From assembly GCF_023023025.1 (NCBI RefSeq), contig NZ_CP095481.1, forward strand, positions 5,717,001 through 5,781,000: a stretch of 64,000 nt of DNA, given 5' to 3'. Shown in pieces: positions 27,668 to 36,307 of this stretch; position 1 is the first letter of the stretch; each line of letters opens with the position of its first letter. Position numbers and translations under genes: made by a program. This stretch comes from Amycolatopsis sp. WQ 127309. Its GTDB lineage: Bacteria; Actinomycetota; Actinomycetes; Mycobacteriales; Pseudonocardiaceae. The notes beneath the pieces are model-generated. The model worked only from the letters and a program-made list of their open reading frames with translations, had not been told where the DNA came from and did not search any database.

Positions 27668-29641
27668 GTGGCTGACCCGACCACCTACCGTCCCTCGCCG
27701 GGGAGCATCCCGGATGCCCCCGGCGTGTACAAGTTCCGCGACGCGACCAGGCGGGTCATCTACGTCGGCAAGGCGAAAAGCCTGCGCAGCAGACTGAACT
27801 CCTACTTCGCCGACCTCTCGGGCCTGCACCCGCGCACCCGGCAGATGGTGACCACGGCCGCGAGCGTCGAGTGGACCGTCGTCACCACCGAGGTCGAGGC
27901 GCTCCAGCTCGAGTACAACTGGATCAAGGAGTTCGACCCGCGGTTCAACGTCCGCTACCGCGACGACAAGAGCTACCCGGTCCTGGCGGTCACGCTCAAC
28001 GAGGAGTTCCCGCGCCTGTTCGTCTACCGCGGCGCGCGCAAGAAGGGTGTCCGGTACTTCGGGCCGTACTCGCACGCGTGGGCCATCCGCGAGACGCTCG
28101 ACCTGCTGCTGCGGGTGTTCCCGGCGCGCACCTGCTCGGCCGGGGTGTTCCGGCGCCACGGCCAGATCGGCCGCCCCTGCCTGCTCGGCTACATCGAGAA
28201 GTGCTCGGCGCCGTGCGTCGGGCGGGTCTCGGCCGATGAGCACCGCGACATCGTCGAAGACTTCTGCGACTTCCTCGCCGGCAAGACCGACGGCATGATC
28301 AAGCGCCTCGAAGCCGAGATGGCGGCCGCGTCCGGGGAGCTCGAGTTCGAGCGCGCGGCCCGGCTGCGCGACGACCTCGGCGCGCTGCGCCGCGCCATGG
28401 AGAAGCAGGCCGTGGTGTTCGGCGACGGCACGGACGCCGACGTCGTGGCGTTCGCCCACGACGACCTCGAGGCCGCCGTCCAGGTCTTCCACGTGCGCGG
28501 CGGCCGGGTCCGCGGCCAGCGTGGCTGGGTCATCGACAAGGCCGAGGAGATGGACGTCCCGGCGCTGGTCGACCACTTCATCACGCAGTTCTACGGCGAG
28601 CAGGCCGAGCTCGAGGCCGGCGACAACGTCGACGCCGGGCCGGCGGTCCCGCGCGAGGTCCTGGTCCCGGAGCTGCCCGCGGACGCGGACGCGCTGGCGG
28701 AGTGGCTCACCGGGCTGCGCGGCTCGCGGGTGCAGGTGCGGGTGCCGCAGCGCGGCGACAAGAAGGCCCTCGCCGAGACGGTGCAGCGCAACGCGGGGGA
28801 GGCGTTCACCCAGCACAAGCTGCGGCGCGCGGGCGACCTCACGGCGCGGTCGGCGGCGCTCACCGAGCTGCAGGACTTCCTGGCCCTCGACACCGCGCCG
28901 CTGCGCATCGAGTGCATCGACATCAGCCACATCCAGGGCAGTGACGTCGTGGCGTCGCTCGTCGTCTTCGAAGACGGGCTGGCGCGCAAGTCCGAGTACC
29001 GGCGCTTCGCGTTGCGCGAGGCGGCCGAAGAGGGCGACGTCGCGTCGATCGCCGAGGTCGTCCGGCGGCGGTTCAACCGCTACCTCAAGGAAACGGCCGA
29101 GGGCGCCGACGTCCCGATCGACTCGTCGAAGCCGGGCCTCGACCCGGAGACCGGCCGGCCGCGCAAGTTCGCCTACCCGCCGAACCTGCTGGTCGTCGAC
29201 GGCGCGGGTCCGCAGGCCACGGCGGCCGCGGACGTCCTGGCCGAACTGGGCATCACCGACATTTCCGTGGTGGGGCTGGCGAAGCGGCTCGAAGAGGTGT
29301 GGCTGCCCGCCGACCCCGATCCGGTGATCCTGCCCCGGACGTCGGAGGGGCTGTTCCTGCTGCAGCGGCTGCGTGACGAGGCGCATCGCTTCGCCATCAC
29401 CTACCACCGCGAGAAGCGCTCCAAGCGGCTGCAGGCGTCCGAATTGGACAGTGTGCCCGGGCTGGGGCAGGCTCGCCGCACCGCGCTGATCAAGCACTTC
29501 GGCTCGGTCAAGAAGCTCAAGCAGGCCCGGATCGAAGAGATCGAGGCGGTGCCCGGCTTCGGCAGGCGCACCGCGGAGGCCGTGGTCGCCGCGCTGGCCG
29601 GGGAGTCCGGCGTGGGCCAGGGCACGAAGACAGGGGAGTAG
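27668..29641 (+). CDS. uvrC: Excinuclease ABC subunit C
   Basis: UvrC makes the dual incision in nucleotide excision repair. The 657-aa protein has the N-terminal GIY-YIG nuclease ([29 protein letters not shown]), the Cys-rich linker [20 protein letters not shown], the UVR helix pair ([20 protein letters not shown]), the RNase H-like C-terminal nuclease ([26 protein letters not shown]) and the terminal double HhH ([38 protein letters not shown]). GTG at 27668 is chosen over the in-frame upstream GTG because of the homologous N terminus and the -10 box. It heads the uvrC-rapZ-yvcK-whiA operon. Confidence 0.97.
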   Translation: MADPTTYRPSPGSIPDAPGVYKFRDATRRVIYVGKAKSLRSRLNSYFADLSGLHPRTRQMVTTAASVEWTVVTTEVEALQLEYNWIKEFDPRFNVRYRDDKSYPVLAVTLNEEFPRLFVYRGARKKGVRYFGPYSHAWAIRETLDLLLRVFPARTCSAGVFRRHGQIGRPCLLGYIEKCSAPCVGRVSADEHRDIVEDFCDFLAGKTDGMIKRLEAEMAAASGELEFERAARLRDDLGALRRAMEKQAVVFGDGTDADVVAFAHDDLEAAVQVFHVRGGRVRGQRGWVIDKAEEMDVPALVDHFITQFYGEQAELEAGDNVDAGPAVPREVLVPELPADADALAEWLTGLRGSRVQVRVPQRGDKKALAETVQRNAGEAFTQHKLRRAGDLTARSAALTELQDFLALDTAPLRIECIDISHIQGSDVVASLVVFEDGLARKSEYRRFALREAAEEGDVASIAEVVRRRFNRYLKETAEGADVPIDSSKPGLDPETGRPRKFAYPPNLLVVDGAGPQATAAADVLAELGITDISVVGLAKRLEEVWLPADPDPVILPRTSEGLFLLQRLRDEAHRFAITYHREKRSKRLQASELDSVPGLGQARRTALIKHFGSVKKLKQARIEEIEAVPGFGRRTAEAVVAALAGESGVGQGTKTGE

Positions 29642-29649
29642 GAAAGACA

Positions 29650-30540
29650 GTGAGTGCGCAAGAAGATGTCCGCGGCTCCGGCATGGAGGTCGCGGTCGTG
29701 TCCGGGCTGTCGGGGGCGGGCCGCAGCACCGCGGCCAAGTGCCTGGAGGACCTGGGCTGGTTCGTCGTGGACAACCTGCCCCCGGAGCTGATCGCCACGA
29801 TGGTCGAGCTGGGCGCGCAGGCGCGCGGCGCGATCACCAAGGTGGCCGTCGTCATGGACGTGCGCTCGCGCGCCTTCACCGACGACCTCGCCTCGGTGAT
29901 CAAGGACCTGGACGCGCGGGGGTACAAGCCGCGCGTGCTGTTCCTGGAGGCGACCGACGCCGTGCTGGTGCGGCGCTTCGAGGCCGTCCGGCGCGGCCAC
30001 CCGATGCAGGGTGACGGCCGGCTCGCCGACGGCATCACGGCGGAGCGCGTGCTGCTGGAGCCGCTGCGCGAAGAGGCCGACCTGGTGCTCGACACGTCGT
30101 CGCTGTCGGTGCACGACCTGCGCGCCAAGATCGAGGACGCGTTCGGCTCCGAGGCGAGCACGCAGACCCGCGTCACCGTGCTGTCGTTCGGGTACAAGTA
30201 CGGCCTGCCGATGGACGCGGACCTGGTGATGGACGTCCGCTTCCTGCCGAACCCGTTCTGGATCCCGGAGCTGCGCGAGCACACGGGCCTCGACGGCGAG
30301 GTCCGCAACTACGTGCTCTCGCAGGAAGGCGCCGAGGAGTTCCTCGACCGCTACCACCAGCTGCTGCGGCTCATCGGCGCCGGCTACAAGCGCGAGGGCA
30401 AGCGGTACCTGACCCTCGCCGTGGGCTGCACCGGTGGCAAGCACCGCAGTGTGGCGCTGTCCGTCGAGCTCGCCCAGCGTCTGTCCAAAGAGGACGGAAT
30501 GGCCGTGAAGGTGGTGCACCGCGACCTTGGTCGTGAATAA
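29650..30540 (+). CDS. rapZ: RapZ-family nucleotide-binding protein
   Basis: The 296-aa protein belongs to the RapZ/YvcJ family of P-loop proteins that act on small RNAs or on cell-wall precursor control. The P-loop reads VSGLSGAGRSTAAKCL, with Arg instead of Lys as in other actinobacterial members. FVVDNLPPELI, DVRSRAF and the C-terminal LTLAVGCTGGKHRSVAL (binding site for the metabolite in RapZ) are typical. GTG at 29650 is preceded by AGGAAAG. It lies nine bases after uvrC and directly before yvcK and whiA, the conserved sporulation/division-associated order. Confidence 0.95.
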   Translation: MSAQEDVRGSGMEVAVVSGLSGAGRSTAAKCLEDLGWFVVDNLPPELIATMVELGAQARGAITKVAVVMDVRSRAFTDDLASVIKDLDARGYKPRVLFLEATDAVLVRRFEAVRRGHPMQGDGRLADGITAERVLLEPLREEADLVLDTSSLSVHDLRAKIEDAFGSEASTQTRVTVLSFGYKYGLPMDADLVMDVRFLPNPFWIPELREHTGLDGEVRNYVLSQEGAEEFLDRYHQLLRLIGAGYKREGKRYLTLAVGCTGGKHRSVALSVELAQRLSKEDGMAVKVVHRDLGRE

Positions 30541-31534
30541 CGTGCGGGCGGTCGCCCTCGGGGGCGGCCACGGACTGCACGCCACGTTGTCCGCGGTGCG
30601 GCGGGTGACTCCCGACGTCACCGCGATCGTCACCGTGGCCGACGACGGCGGCTCGTCCGGCCGGCTGCGGCGCGAGCTCGGGCTGCTGCCGCCGGGCGAC
30701 CTCCGGCAGGCGTTCGCCGCCTTCGCCGCGGAAGACGGCGGCACGCTCTGGGCCGAGGTGTTCCAGCACCGCTTCGGCGGCGACGGCGCGCTGGCCGGGC
30801 ACGCGGTGGGGAACCTGCTGCTGGCCGGGTTGTTCGAGGTGCTCGGCGACCCGGTGGCGGCGCTCGACGAGGCGTGCCGGCTGATCGGCGTCTCCGGCCG
30901 GGTGCTGCCGATGTCGCCGGAGCCGCTGGAGATCGTGGGGGAGGTCAGCGGCCTCGACAGCGAGGACCCGGCGGCGCTGCGCACGATCCGCGGTCAGGTC
31001 GCGGTGGCCTCGACGCCGGGGCAGGTGCAGCGCGTGAGCCTGCACACGCCGGGCCGGTCGGGGCGGCCGCCGCAGGCGTGCGCCGAAGCGGTGGACGCGG
31101 TGCTGGCGGCCGACGTCGTGTTCCTCGGTCCCGGCTCGTGGTTCACGAGCGTGCTGCCGCACCTGCTCGTACCGGGGCTGCACGACGCGCTCGTCAAGAC
31201 CACCGCGACGAAGGTGCTCGTGCTCAACCTTGTCCCCCAGCCGGGGGAAACCGCGGGGTTCTCCCCGGAGCGGCACCTGGACGTCCTGTCCGAGCACGCG
31301 CCCGATCTGCGGGTGGACGCGGTGATCGCGGACCGCGATTCGGTCCCCGACCCGGCGAATCTCCGGCGCGCGGCCGAGCGGCTCGGCGGCCGGGCGCACC
31401 TGGGGGCGGTGGCCGACCCGGAAGTGGCGGGACGGCATGATCCTGATGCGCTCGCGAGGTGTATGCGGGAGGCTCTCGGTCTCGGCAGGGGCGGGGAGCA
31501 CGGGGGAGGAGCACAAGGCAGGGAGGGGCAGTAA
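30533..31534 (+). CDS. yvcK: YvcK/CofD-like protein
   Basis: YvcK-family proteins bind UDP-sugars and adjust peptidoglycan synthesis; the fold is shared with the F420 enzyme CofD. The N terminus [46 protein letters not shown] and the later [22 protein letters not shown] are family signatures. Length is about 333 aa. The start could be GTG 30533 (used here, overlapping rapZ by eight bases), GTG 30542 or TTG 30527; none has a good ribosome site. Its TAA shares one base with the whiA ATG. Confidence 0.92.
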   Translation: MNNVRAVALGGGHGLHATLSAVRRVTPDVTAIVTVADDGGSSGRLRRELGLLPPGDLRQAFAAFAAEDGGTLWAEVFQHRFGGDGALAGHAVGNLLLAGLFEVLGDPVAALDEACRLIGVSGRVLPMSPEPLEIVGEVSGLDSEDPAALRTIRGQVAVASTPGQVQRVSLHTPGRSGRPPQACAEAVDAVLAADVVFLGPGSWFTSVLPHLLVPGLHDALVKTTATKVLVLNLVPQPGETAGFSPERHLDVLSEHAPDLRVDAVIADRDSVPDPANLRRAAERLGGRAHLGAVADPEVAGRHDPDALARCMREALGLGRGGEHGGGAQGREGQ

Positions 31535-32529
31535 TGGCGATGACCGCCGCGGTGAAGGACGAACTGAGCCGGCTGGAGATCACGAAGATCGGGCCGCGCC
31601 GGGCGGAGGTCGCGTCGCTGCTTCGCTTCGCCGGCGGGCTGCACATCGTGGCCGGCCGGGTGGTCGTCGAAGCGGAGCTGGACACGGGCTCGGTCGCGCG
31701 ACGGCTGCGCAAGGAGATCCACGAGCTCTACGGCCACCATTCCGACGTCCACGTCATCACCGCCAGCGGCGGGCTGCGCAAGGGCACCCGGTACGTGGTG
31801 CGCGTGGTCAAGGACGGCGAGGGGCTGGCCCGGCAGACCGGGCTGATCGACCAGCGCGGCCGGCCGGTGCGCGGGCTGCCCGCGGCCGTGGTGTCCGGCG
31901 GCGTGGCCGACGCCGAAGCGGCGTGGCGCGGGGCGTTCCTCGCCCACGGTTCCCTGACGGAGCCGGGCCGTTCGTCGTCACTGGAAGTGACGTGCCCCGG
32001 CCCGGAGGCGGCGCTGGCTCTGGTGGGTGCCGCGCGCCGGATGGGCATCCAGGCGAAGTCGCGCGAGGTCCGCGGCGCCGACCGCGTCGTGGTCCGCGAC
32101 GGTGACGCGATCGGCGCGCTGCTGACGCGCCTCGGCGCGCACACGAGCGTGCTGCAGTGGGAGGAACGCCGGATGCGCCGCGAGGTGCGGGCGACGGCGA
32201 ACCGGCTGGCCAACTTCGACGACGCGAACCTCCGCCGCTCGGCCCGCGCGGCCGTCGCGGCGGCGGCCCGGGTCGAGCGCGCCCTGGAGATCCTCGGCGA
32301 CACGGCCCCGGACCACCTGCTGGCCGCGGGCAAGCTCCGGCTGTCCAACCGGCAGGCGTCCCTGGAGGAACTGGGCCAGCTGTCGGACCCGCAGATGACG
32401 AAGGACGCGGTCGCCGGCCGCATCCGCCGCCTGCTGGCGATGGCGGACAAGCGGGCGAAGGACCTGAGCATCCCGGACACCGAGTCCGCGGTCACCCCGG
32501 AGATGCTCGAGGAAGAGGAAGACGCCTGA
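31534..32529 (+). CDS. whiA: Sporulation/division regulator WhiA
   Basis: WhiA is a DNA-binding protein needed for sporulation septation in Streptomyces and for division in other Gram-positives. The 331-aa protein has the LAGLIDADG-like domain ([60 protein letters not shown]) and the C-terminal helix-turn-helix ([19 protein letters not shown], then [16 protein letters not shown]). ATG at 31534 follows GGGAGGGG and overlaps the yvcK stop by one base. The acidic tail MLEEEEDA is common in actinobacteria. Confidence 0.97.
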   Translation: MAMTAAVKDELSRLEITKIGPRRAEVASLLRFAGGLHIVAGRVVVEAELDTGSVARRLRKEIHELYGHHSDVHVITASGGLRKGTRYVVRVVKDGEGLARQTGLIDQRGRPVRGLPAAVVSGGVADAEAAWRGAFLAHGSLTEPGRSSSLEVTCPGPEAALALVGAARRMGIQAKSREVRGADRVVVRDGDAIGALLTRLGAHTSVLQWEERRMRREVRATANRLANFDDANLRRSARAAVAAAARVERALEILGDTAPDHLLAAGKLRLSNRQASLEELGQLSDPQMTKDAVAGRIRRLLAMADKRAKDLSIPDTESAVTPEMLEEEEDA

Positions 32530-32697
32530 CCCGGCGCCGCCGCGCTGGTCAGGTCGTTTTCCGTCCGTGCGGTTAACGGGATCGGTGCCGCGGCGCCGAA
32601 CTCGTAACACCGCGGTAGCACGGGGGAGTGGTCGCCGAAACGCGCCGCGTCGAACCTCGGTCGGGAGGGAGTACGCCGAACGAGGGAAGGGGAACGC
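32530..32697. promoter_or_regulatory. Gap between whiA and gpgS
   Basis: This 168-bp stretch has CGGCGCCGC at 32532 and its complement at 32590, a 9-bp stem with a long loop that may end the whiA transcript. TAACAC near 32607 could be a -10 element for gpgS. The gpgS ribosome site GAGGGAAGGGG is just upstream of its ATG. Confidence 0.3.
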
Positions 32698-33741
32698 ATG
32701 CGCACGAGCCGGAACAGCAATGACCGCGCGCAGCTGCAGGTGTCGCCGGAGGTCGGCACCTGGCTCGCCCGGCGCAGCAGCAGGGCCGACGACTGGACGG
32801 CGGACCAGCTGGTCGAGGCCAAACGCGGCACGACCGTCTCGGTGGTCATCCCCGCGCGCAACGAGGAAGCGACGGTCGGCGCGATCGTCACCGCCATCCG
32901 CGAGGAACTCTGCGAGCACCACCGGCTCGTCGACGAGATCCTGGTCGTCGACAGCCACTCGACCGACGCCACCGCCGAGGTGGCCGCGGCGGCCGGCGCA
33001 CGCGTCGTCGCGCAGGACGCCGTGTTCCCGGCCCTCGACGGGCTGCAGGGCAAGGGCGAGGCCCTCTGGAAGGGCGTCGCCGCGACGACCGGAGACCTCG
33101 TGGTCTTCGTCGACGGCGATCTCTACGACTTCACCACCGACTACGTCACGGGCCTGCTGGGCCCGCTGCTCACCGACCCGTCGGTGGCCTACGTCAAGGG
33201 CTTTTACCACCGCCCGCTCAACGGCGCGGCGGGCAGCGAGCCGGAAGGCGGCGGCCGGGTCACCGAGCTCGTCGCGCGGCCGCTGATCAACATGTTCTGG
33301 CCCGAGCTGTCCGGCTTCGTCCAGCCCCTCGCGGGCGAGTACGCGGGCCGGCGCGAGGTGCTGGAGAGCATCCCGTTCGTCGTCAACTACGGCGTCGAGA
33401 TCGGCCACCTGATCGACCTGCTCGAACTGCGCGGGCTCGACTCGCTGGCCCAGGTCGACCTCGGCCACCGCGTGCACCGCCACCAGAGCACCCAGGCGCT
33501 GGGCCGCATGTCGGGCCAGATCATGCAGACGCTGTTCGACCGCCTGGAGCGCTACGGCAGGCTGGTGACGGCCATCCCGCCGGCCACGATGCTGGCCCAG
33601 TTCCAGCGAGGCGCGTCTTCCGGCGGCGTCGAGCGGGAACTGGTGCTGACGGACCTGACGTCCCCGCAGCGCCCGCCACTGGCGAGCCTGCCGGTGACGC
33701 TGCGCCCGGAGAACGAGCTGGACCTGCAGGACACCGCTTAG
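32698..33741 (+). CDS. gpgS: Glucosyl-3-phosphoglycerate synthase
   Basis: GpgS transfers glucose from a nucleotide sugar to 3-phosphoglycerate, the first step to glucosylglycerate and, in mycobacteria, methylglucose lipopolysaccharides. The 347-aa enzyme shows the GT-A fold: SVVIPARNEEATVGAIVTAI, EILVVDSHSTDATAEVA, the DxD motif in VFVDGDLYDF, then GFYHRPLNG and the acceptor-site region PLAGEYAGRREVLESIPFV. ATG at 32698 has a strong upstream purine-rich site. The gene ends at the same base pair where the convergent desaturase gene ends, with no spacer. Confidence 0.93.
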   Translation: MRTSRNSNDRAQLQVSPEVGTWLARRSSRADDWTADQLVEAKRGTTVSVVIPARNEEATVGAIVTAIREELCEHHRLVDEILVVDSHSTDATAEVAAAAGARVVAQDAVFPALDGLQGKGEALWKGVAATTGDLVVFVDGDLYDFTTDYVTGLLGPLLTDPSVAYVKGFYHRPLNGAAGSEPEGGGRVTELVARPLINMFWPELSGFVQPLAGEYAGRREVLESIPFVVNYGVEIGHLIDLLELRGLDSLAQVDLGHRVHRHQSTQALGRMSGQIMQTLFDRLERYGRLVTAIPPATMLAQFQRGASSGGVERELVLTDLTSPQRPPLASLPVTLRPENELDLQDTA

Positions 33742-34617
33742 TCACTCGGCGGTCGCGAGCGCGCGGGTTTCGGTGGGCTGCCAACCAGGTGGTCCGAACA
33801 CGAAACCCGCGCGCTCGCGCCACGTCCGGGCGCGGCGCAGGTCGCGCAGGATCGAGCCGTACTCGTGGAAGCCGACCTTCAGCAGGTTGTACGTGGTGAT
33901 GTTCTTCGTCAGGCCGTACGTCGGGCGCTTGCCCTCCGGGACGAAACTGCGGAACAGCCGGTCCCACACGATGAAGATGCCGCCGTAGTTGGCGTCGAGG
34001 TATTCGGCGTCGCTGCCGTGGTGGACGCGGTGGTGTGACGGTGTGTTGAAGACGTACTCGAACCAGCGTGGCAGCTTGCCGATCTTCTCGGTGTGCACGA
34101 AGAACTGGTAGACGAGGTCGATCGACAGGCCGGTCAGGATCATCCACGGCGGGATGCCGCACAGCGCCAGCACCGACCAGAACGGCAGCTGGAAGTACGG
34201 GGTCCACTTCTGGCGCAGCGCCGTCGAGAAGTTGTAGTGCTCGCTCGAGTGGTGCACCTGGTGCCCGGCCCACAGCAGCCGGACGCGGTGGCTCGCCCGG
34301 TGGTAGGCGTAGAACACCAGCTCCTGGCCGAGCAGCATGAGCACCCACGTCCACCAGTCGCGCGGGTCGAACCTCACCGGCGCCAGCTCGAACAACGCCG
34401 CGAAGACGACCAGCATCACCAGCCGGAACAGCGCGTTGACGCCGACCGAGACGGTGCCCATCAGCATGCTCGTGCGGGTGTCGGCGGGGCTGTAGCCGAG
34501 CACGTTGTCGTCGTGGCCGAGCACGTGCACGGCGACGATCTCGATCGTCACGAACAGCAGGAACACCGGGATCGCGAACAGCACGGGGTCGCGCAGGTGC
34601 GCCAGGAACTCGGCCAC
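33742..34617 (-). CDS. Sterol desaturase/fatty-acid hydroxylase family membrane protein
   Basis: This 291-aa integral membrane protein carries the di-iron histidine boxes of the fatty acid hydroxylase superfamily: HRASH, HQVHH, and HHRVHH near residue 200. There are about five membrane helices (e.g. PVLFAIPVFLLFVTIEIVAV and LFRLVMLVVFAALFE). Similar bacterial proteins hydroxylate or desaturate lipids or carotenoids; the substrate cannot be told here. GTG at 34617 follows TAGGAGG. It is divergent from a TetR gene across an 83-bp region with an inverted repeat, the usual layout of a repressor and its target. Confidence 0.9.
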   Translation of the reverse strand: MAEFLAHLRDPVLFAIPVFLLFVTIEIVAVHVLGHDDNVLGYSPADTRTSMLMGTVSVGVNALFRLVMLVVFAALFELAPVRFDPRDWWTWVLMLLGQELVFYAYHRASHRVRLLWAGHQVHHSSEHYNFSTALRQKWTPYFQLPFWSVLALCGIPPWMILTGLSIDLVYQFFVHTEKIGKLPRWFEYVFNTPSHHRVHHGSDAEYLDANYGGIFIVWDRLFRSFVPEGKRPTYGLTKNITTYNLLKVGFHEYGSILRDLRRARTWRERAGFVFGPPGWQPTETRALATAE

Positions 34618-34628
34618 ATCGCCTCCTA

Positions 34629-34693
34629 AGATCCAGCCCTGGGATCTGACCTGACGGTAACTTACCCTCGGGTCACTTTACGCACGGTAGGGT
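34629..34693. promoter_or_regulatory. Shared operator/promoter region of desaturase and TetR genes
   Basis: Two inverted repeats lie here: AGATCC/GGATCT (34629-34634 and 34642-34647) and GGTAA-C-TTACC (34656-34666). TAGGGT at 34688-34693 stands seven bases before the TetR GTG and looks like a leaderless -10 box. Either repeat could be the TetR operator. Confidence 0.45.
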
Positions 34694-34700
34694 CTCGGAC

Positions 34701-35309
34701 GTGACGGAGTCAAGACCGGTCGGGACCAAGGGGATGCCCCGCGGGGAGCGCGAGGCGCAGCTCGTCGTCGCCGGTACCGAGGAGTTCGGCCGGGCCGGGT
34801 ACGCGGGCGCGTCGATGGTCGAGATCGCGCGCCGGGTCGGCGTCACGAAACCGTTGCTGTACCAGTACTTCGGCTCGAAGGACGGCCTGTACCTCGCCTG
34901 CCTGCACCGCGCGGGCGACCGGCTGACCGAGGGTGTCGCGACGACCATGGCGGCCGGCGGCGAGCCCGACCGGATGCCGCTGAAGGTGCTCTCGGCGATC
35001 TTCGCGACGTTCGACCACGACCGCTACGCGTGGCGCCTCCTGCGCGACGCGACGGTGCCCGCCAGCGGCGACATCGCCACGGCGGCCGCCGGCTACCGGC
35101 ACCGCCTGGACGCCTTCGCGGTGGTGGGCGCGACGCAGCTGATGACGTCGCGCGGGCTGGCCGACCCGGTCGACATCGAGGCCGTCGCGCAGGTCTGGAC
35201 CGGCGTGGTCGACTCGCTGATCAGCTGGTGGATCGACCGCCCGGACGAGGACGCGGCCGCGATGACCGACCGCTGCGCGCGGATCATGGACCGCCTGTTC
35301 GGCTGGTGA
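34701..35309 (+). CDS. TetR-family regulator
   Basis: The 202-aa protein has an N-terminal TetR helix-turn-helix (REAQLVVAGTEEFGRAGYAG, then SMVEIARRVGVTKPLLYQYF, GSKDGLYLAC) and a ligand-binding C terminus without recognised specificity. GTG at 34701 lies seven bases behind a -10 box and has no ribosome site. Its divergent partner is the fatty-acid hydroxylase-like gene at 33742, the likely target. Membrane-lipid or small-lipid ligands are plausible but unproven. Confidence 0.92.
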   Translation: MTESRPVGTKGMPRGEREAQLVVAGTEEFGRAGYAGASMVEIARRVGVTKPLLYQYFGSKDGLYLACLHRAGDRLTEGVATTMAAGGEPDRMPLKVLSAIFATFDHDRYAWRLLRDATVPASGDIATAAAGYRHRLDAFAVVGATQLMTSRGLADPVDIEAVAQVWTGVVDSLISWWIDRPDEDAAAMTDRCARIMDRLFGW

Positions 35310-35328
35310 CGTCAGCCGCCGAGGCCGG

Positions 35329-35781
35329 TTACTCGCGCTCTTCCCGGCGGTCGGGAGCCGGCTGCACCCGGGCGAAACCGTGCCAGTACCCGGGATCGCG
35401 CTGCCTTGCCGGATAACGATGTCAGGCGCCAGTGGTGCGAGCCAGAACTGCAGCAGACAACGGTCCAGCGCGGGTTCGCCGTCGAACCGGGTGTCGCGCT
35501 CGCGTCCCGCGTCCATCCTGGACCCGCTGTAGCGCACGCGGTAGTCGCCCGGTGACAGTTCGAGGTGGCACGGTGTCGTGGACTTCGGCGGTGAAGCCGA
35601 CGTTTCCGGTGTGCAGGCCGGTGATCAGGAACAACGTGCCCGGGAAGGCAGCGCCGCACAACCCGTTGCGCTGCCCGGCGAATCACGCCGTCAGGTCGCC
35701 TTCGAACGGATCACCTCCTTCGCTGTGCACGTAGATCTGTCCATAGTGGACATGGGCTTCGCCGTCGACCGCGGTGCGCAT
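35329..35781 (-). pseudogene. Decayed gene for an actinobacterial protein of unknown function
   Basis: Three consecutive pieces of one protein-like sequence read on the minus strand but cannot be translated as one frame. From ATG 35781 (after AAGGTGG) the frame gives AHVHYGQIYVHSEGGDPFEG, then hits TGA at 35685-35683. The same frame continues as FAGQRNGLCGAAFPGTLFLI and TGLHTGNVGFTAEVHD. Near 35565-35572 the frame changes, probably with loss of an internal segment, to ELSPGDYRVRYSGSRMDAG and DTRFDGEPALDRCLLQFW. Near 35390 it changes again to YWHGFARVQPAPDRREERE before TAA at 35331-35329. I recall intact relatives in actinomycetes only as unnamed proteins of about 160-170 aa. A premature stop plus two phase changes make a functional product very unlikely. 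Confidence 0.75.
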
Positions 35782-35886
35782 GGGGCCACCTTTGCAGAAG
35801 GGACCGACAGTTTTCGCCCTCGCGACGTAGCGAAACGGGGGTCCCGTGCGACTCAAAGGGATAGGTGTCCCGTCGAGAGGTGTCGA

Positions 35887-36261
35887 ATGTCCGACTTGCC
35901 CGAAACCATCCCCGTCGCGGATCGGCGGCTGGCCCGGCGGTTCACGGATGACCTGCTCGACGGCTGCCGGGTCCTCGCCACCGACTACGGCTATCGGCCG
36001 CTCCAGTTCGAACGAATGGTCCGCGAGCACGGCGGCGTCGAGGCCGCGCGCCGGCTGCTGCGCGGGGCCGGGACCGCCGGCGGGTTCGCCTTGCTCTGGG
36101 AGAAGAACCAGCTCGCCCGCAGCTCCGAGGCGACGATGCTCCGGCCGGAGTACGAAGCGCTGTTCACCGCCGACGAACGCCTGCTCGCCCGGCGCCGGCT
36201 GGAGGAACACGGCTTCGACGTGGACGCCCACCTCGTGCAGGTCACTGCCGAGCCGGTGTGA
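35887..36261 (+). CDS. Small protein of unknown function (124 aa)
   Basis: I do not recognise a named family. The 124-aa product is mostly helical, with ARRFTDDLLDGCRVLATDYG, the block GGFALLWEKNQLARSSEATM and a C-terminal LFTADERLLARRRLEEHGFD, in which LFT-x-E/D-x-x-x-A-R-x-R-L looks like a conserved motif of small helical domains. ATG at 35887 follows GAGAGG at good spacing, and codon use is typical of the window. It stands alone between the pseudogene and the sugar dehydrogenase gene. No membrane segment or signal peptide is present. Confidence 0.65.
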   Translation: MSDLPETIPVADRRLARRFTDDLLDGCRVLATDYGYRPLQFERMVREHGGVEAARRLLRGAGTAGGFALLWEKNQLARSSEATMLRPEYEALFTADERLLARRRLEEHGFDVDAHLVQVTAEPV

Positions 36262-36307
36262 AGCGCGGCTGAGGTGACCGGCGCCGCTCCGGTCACCCCA
36301 GCCGCGG

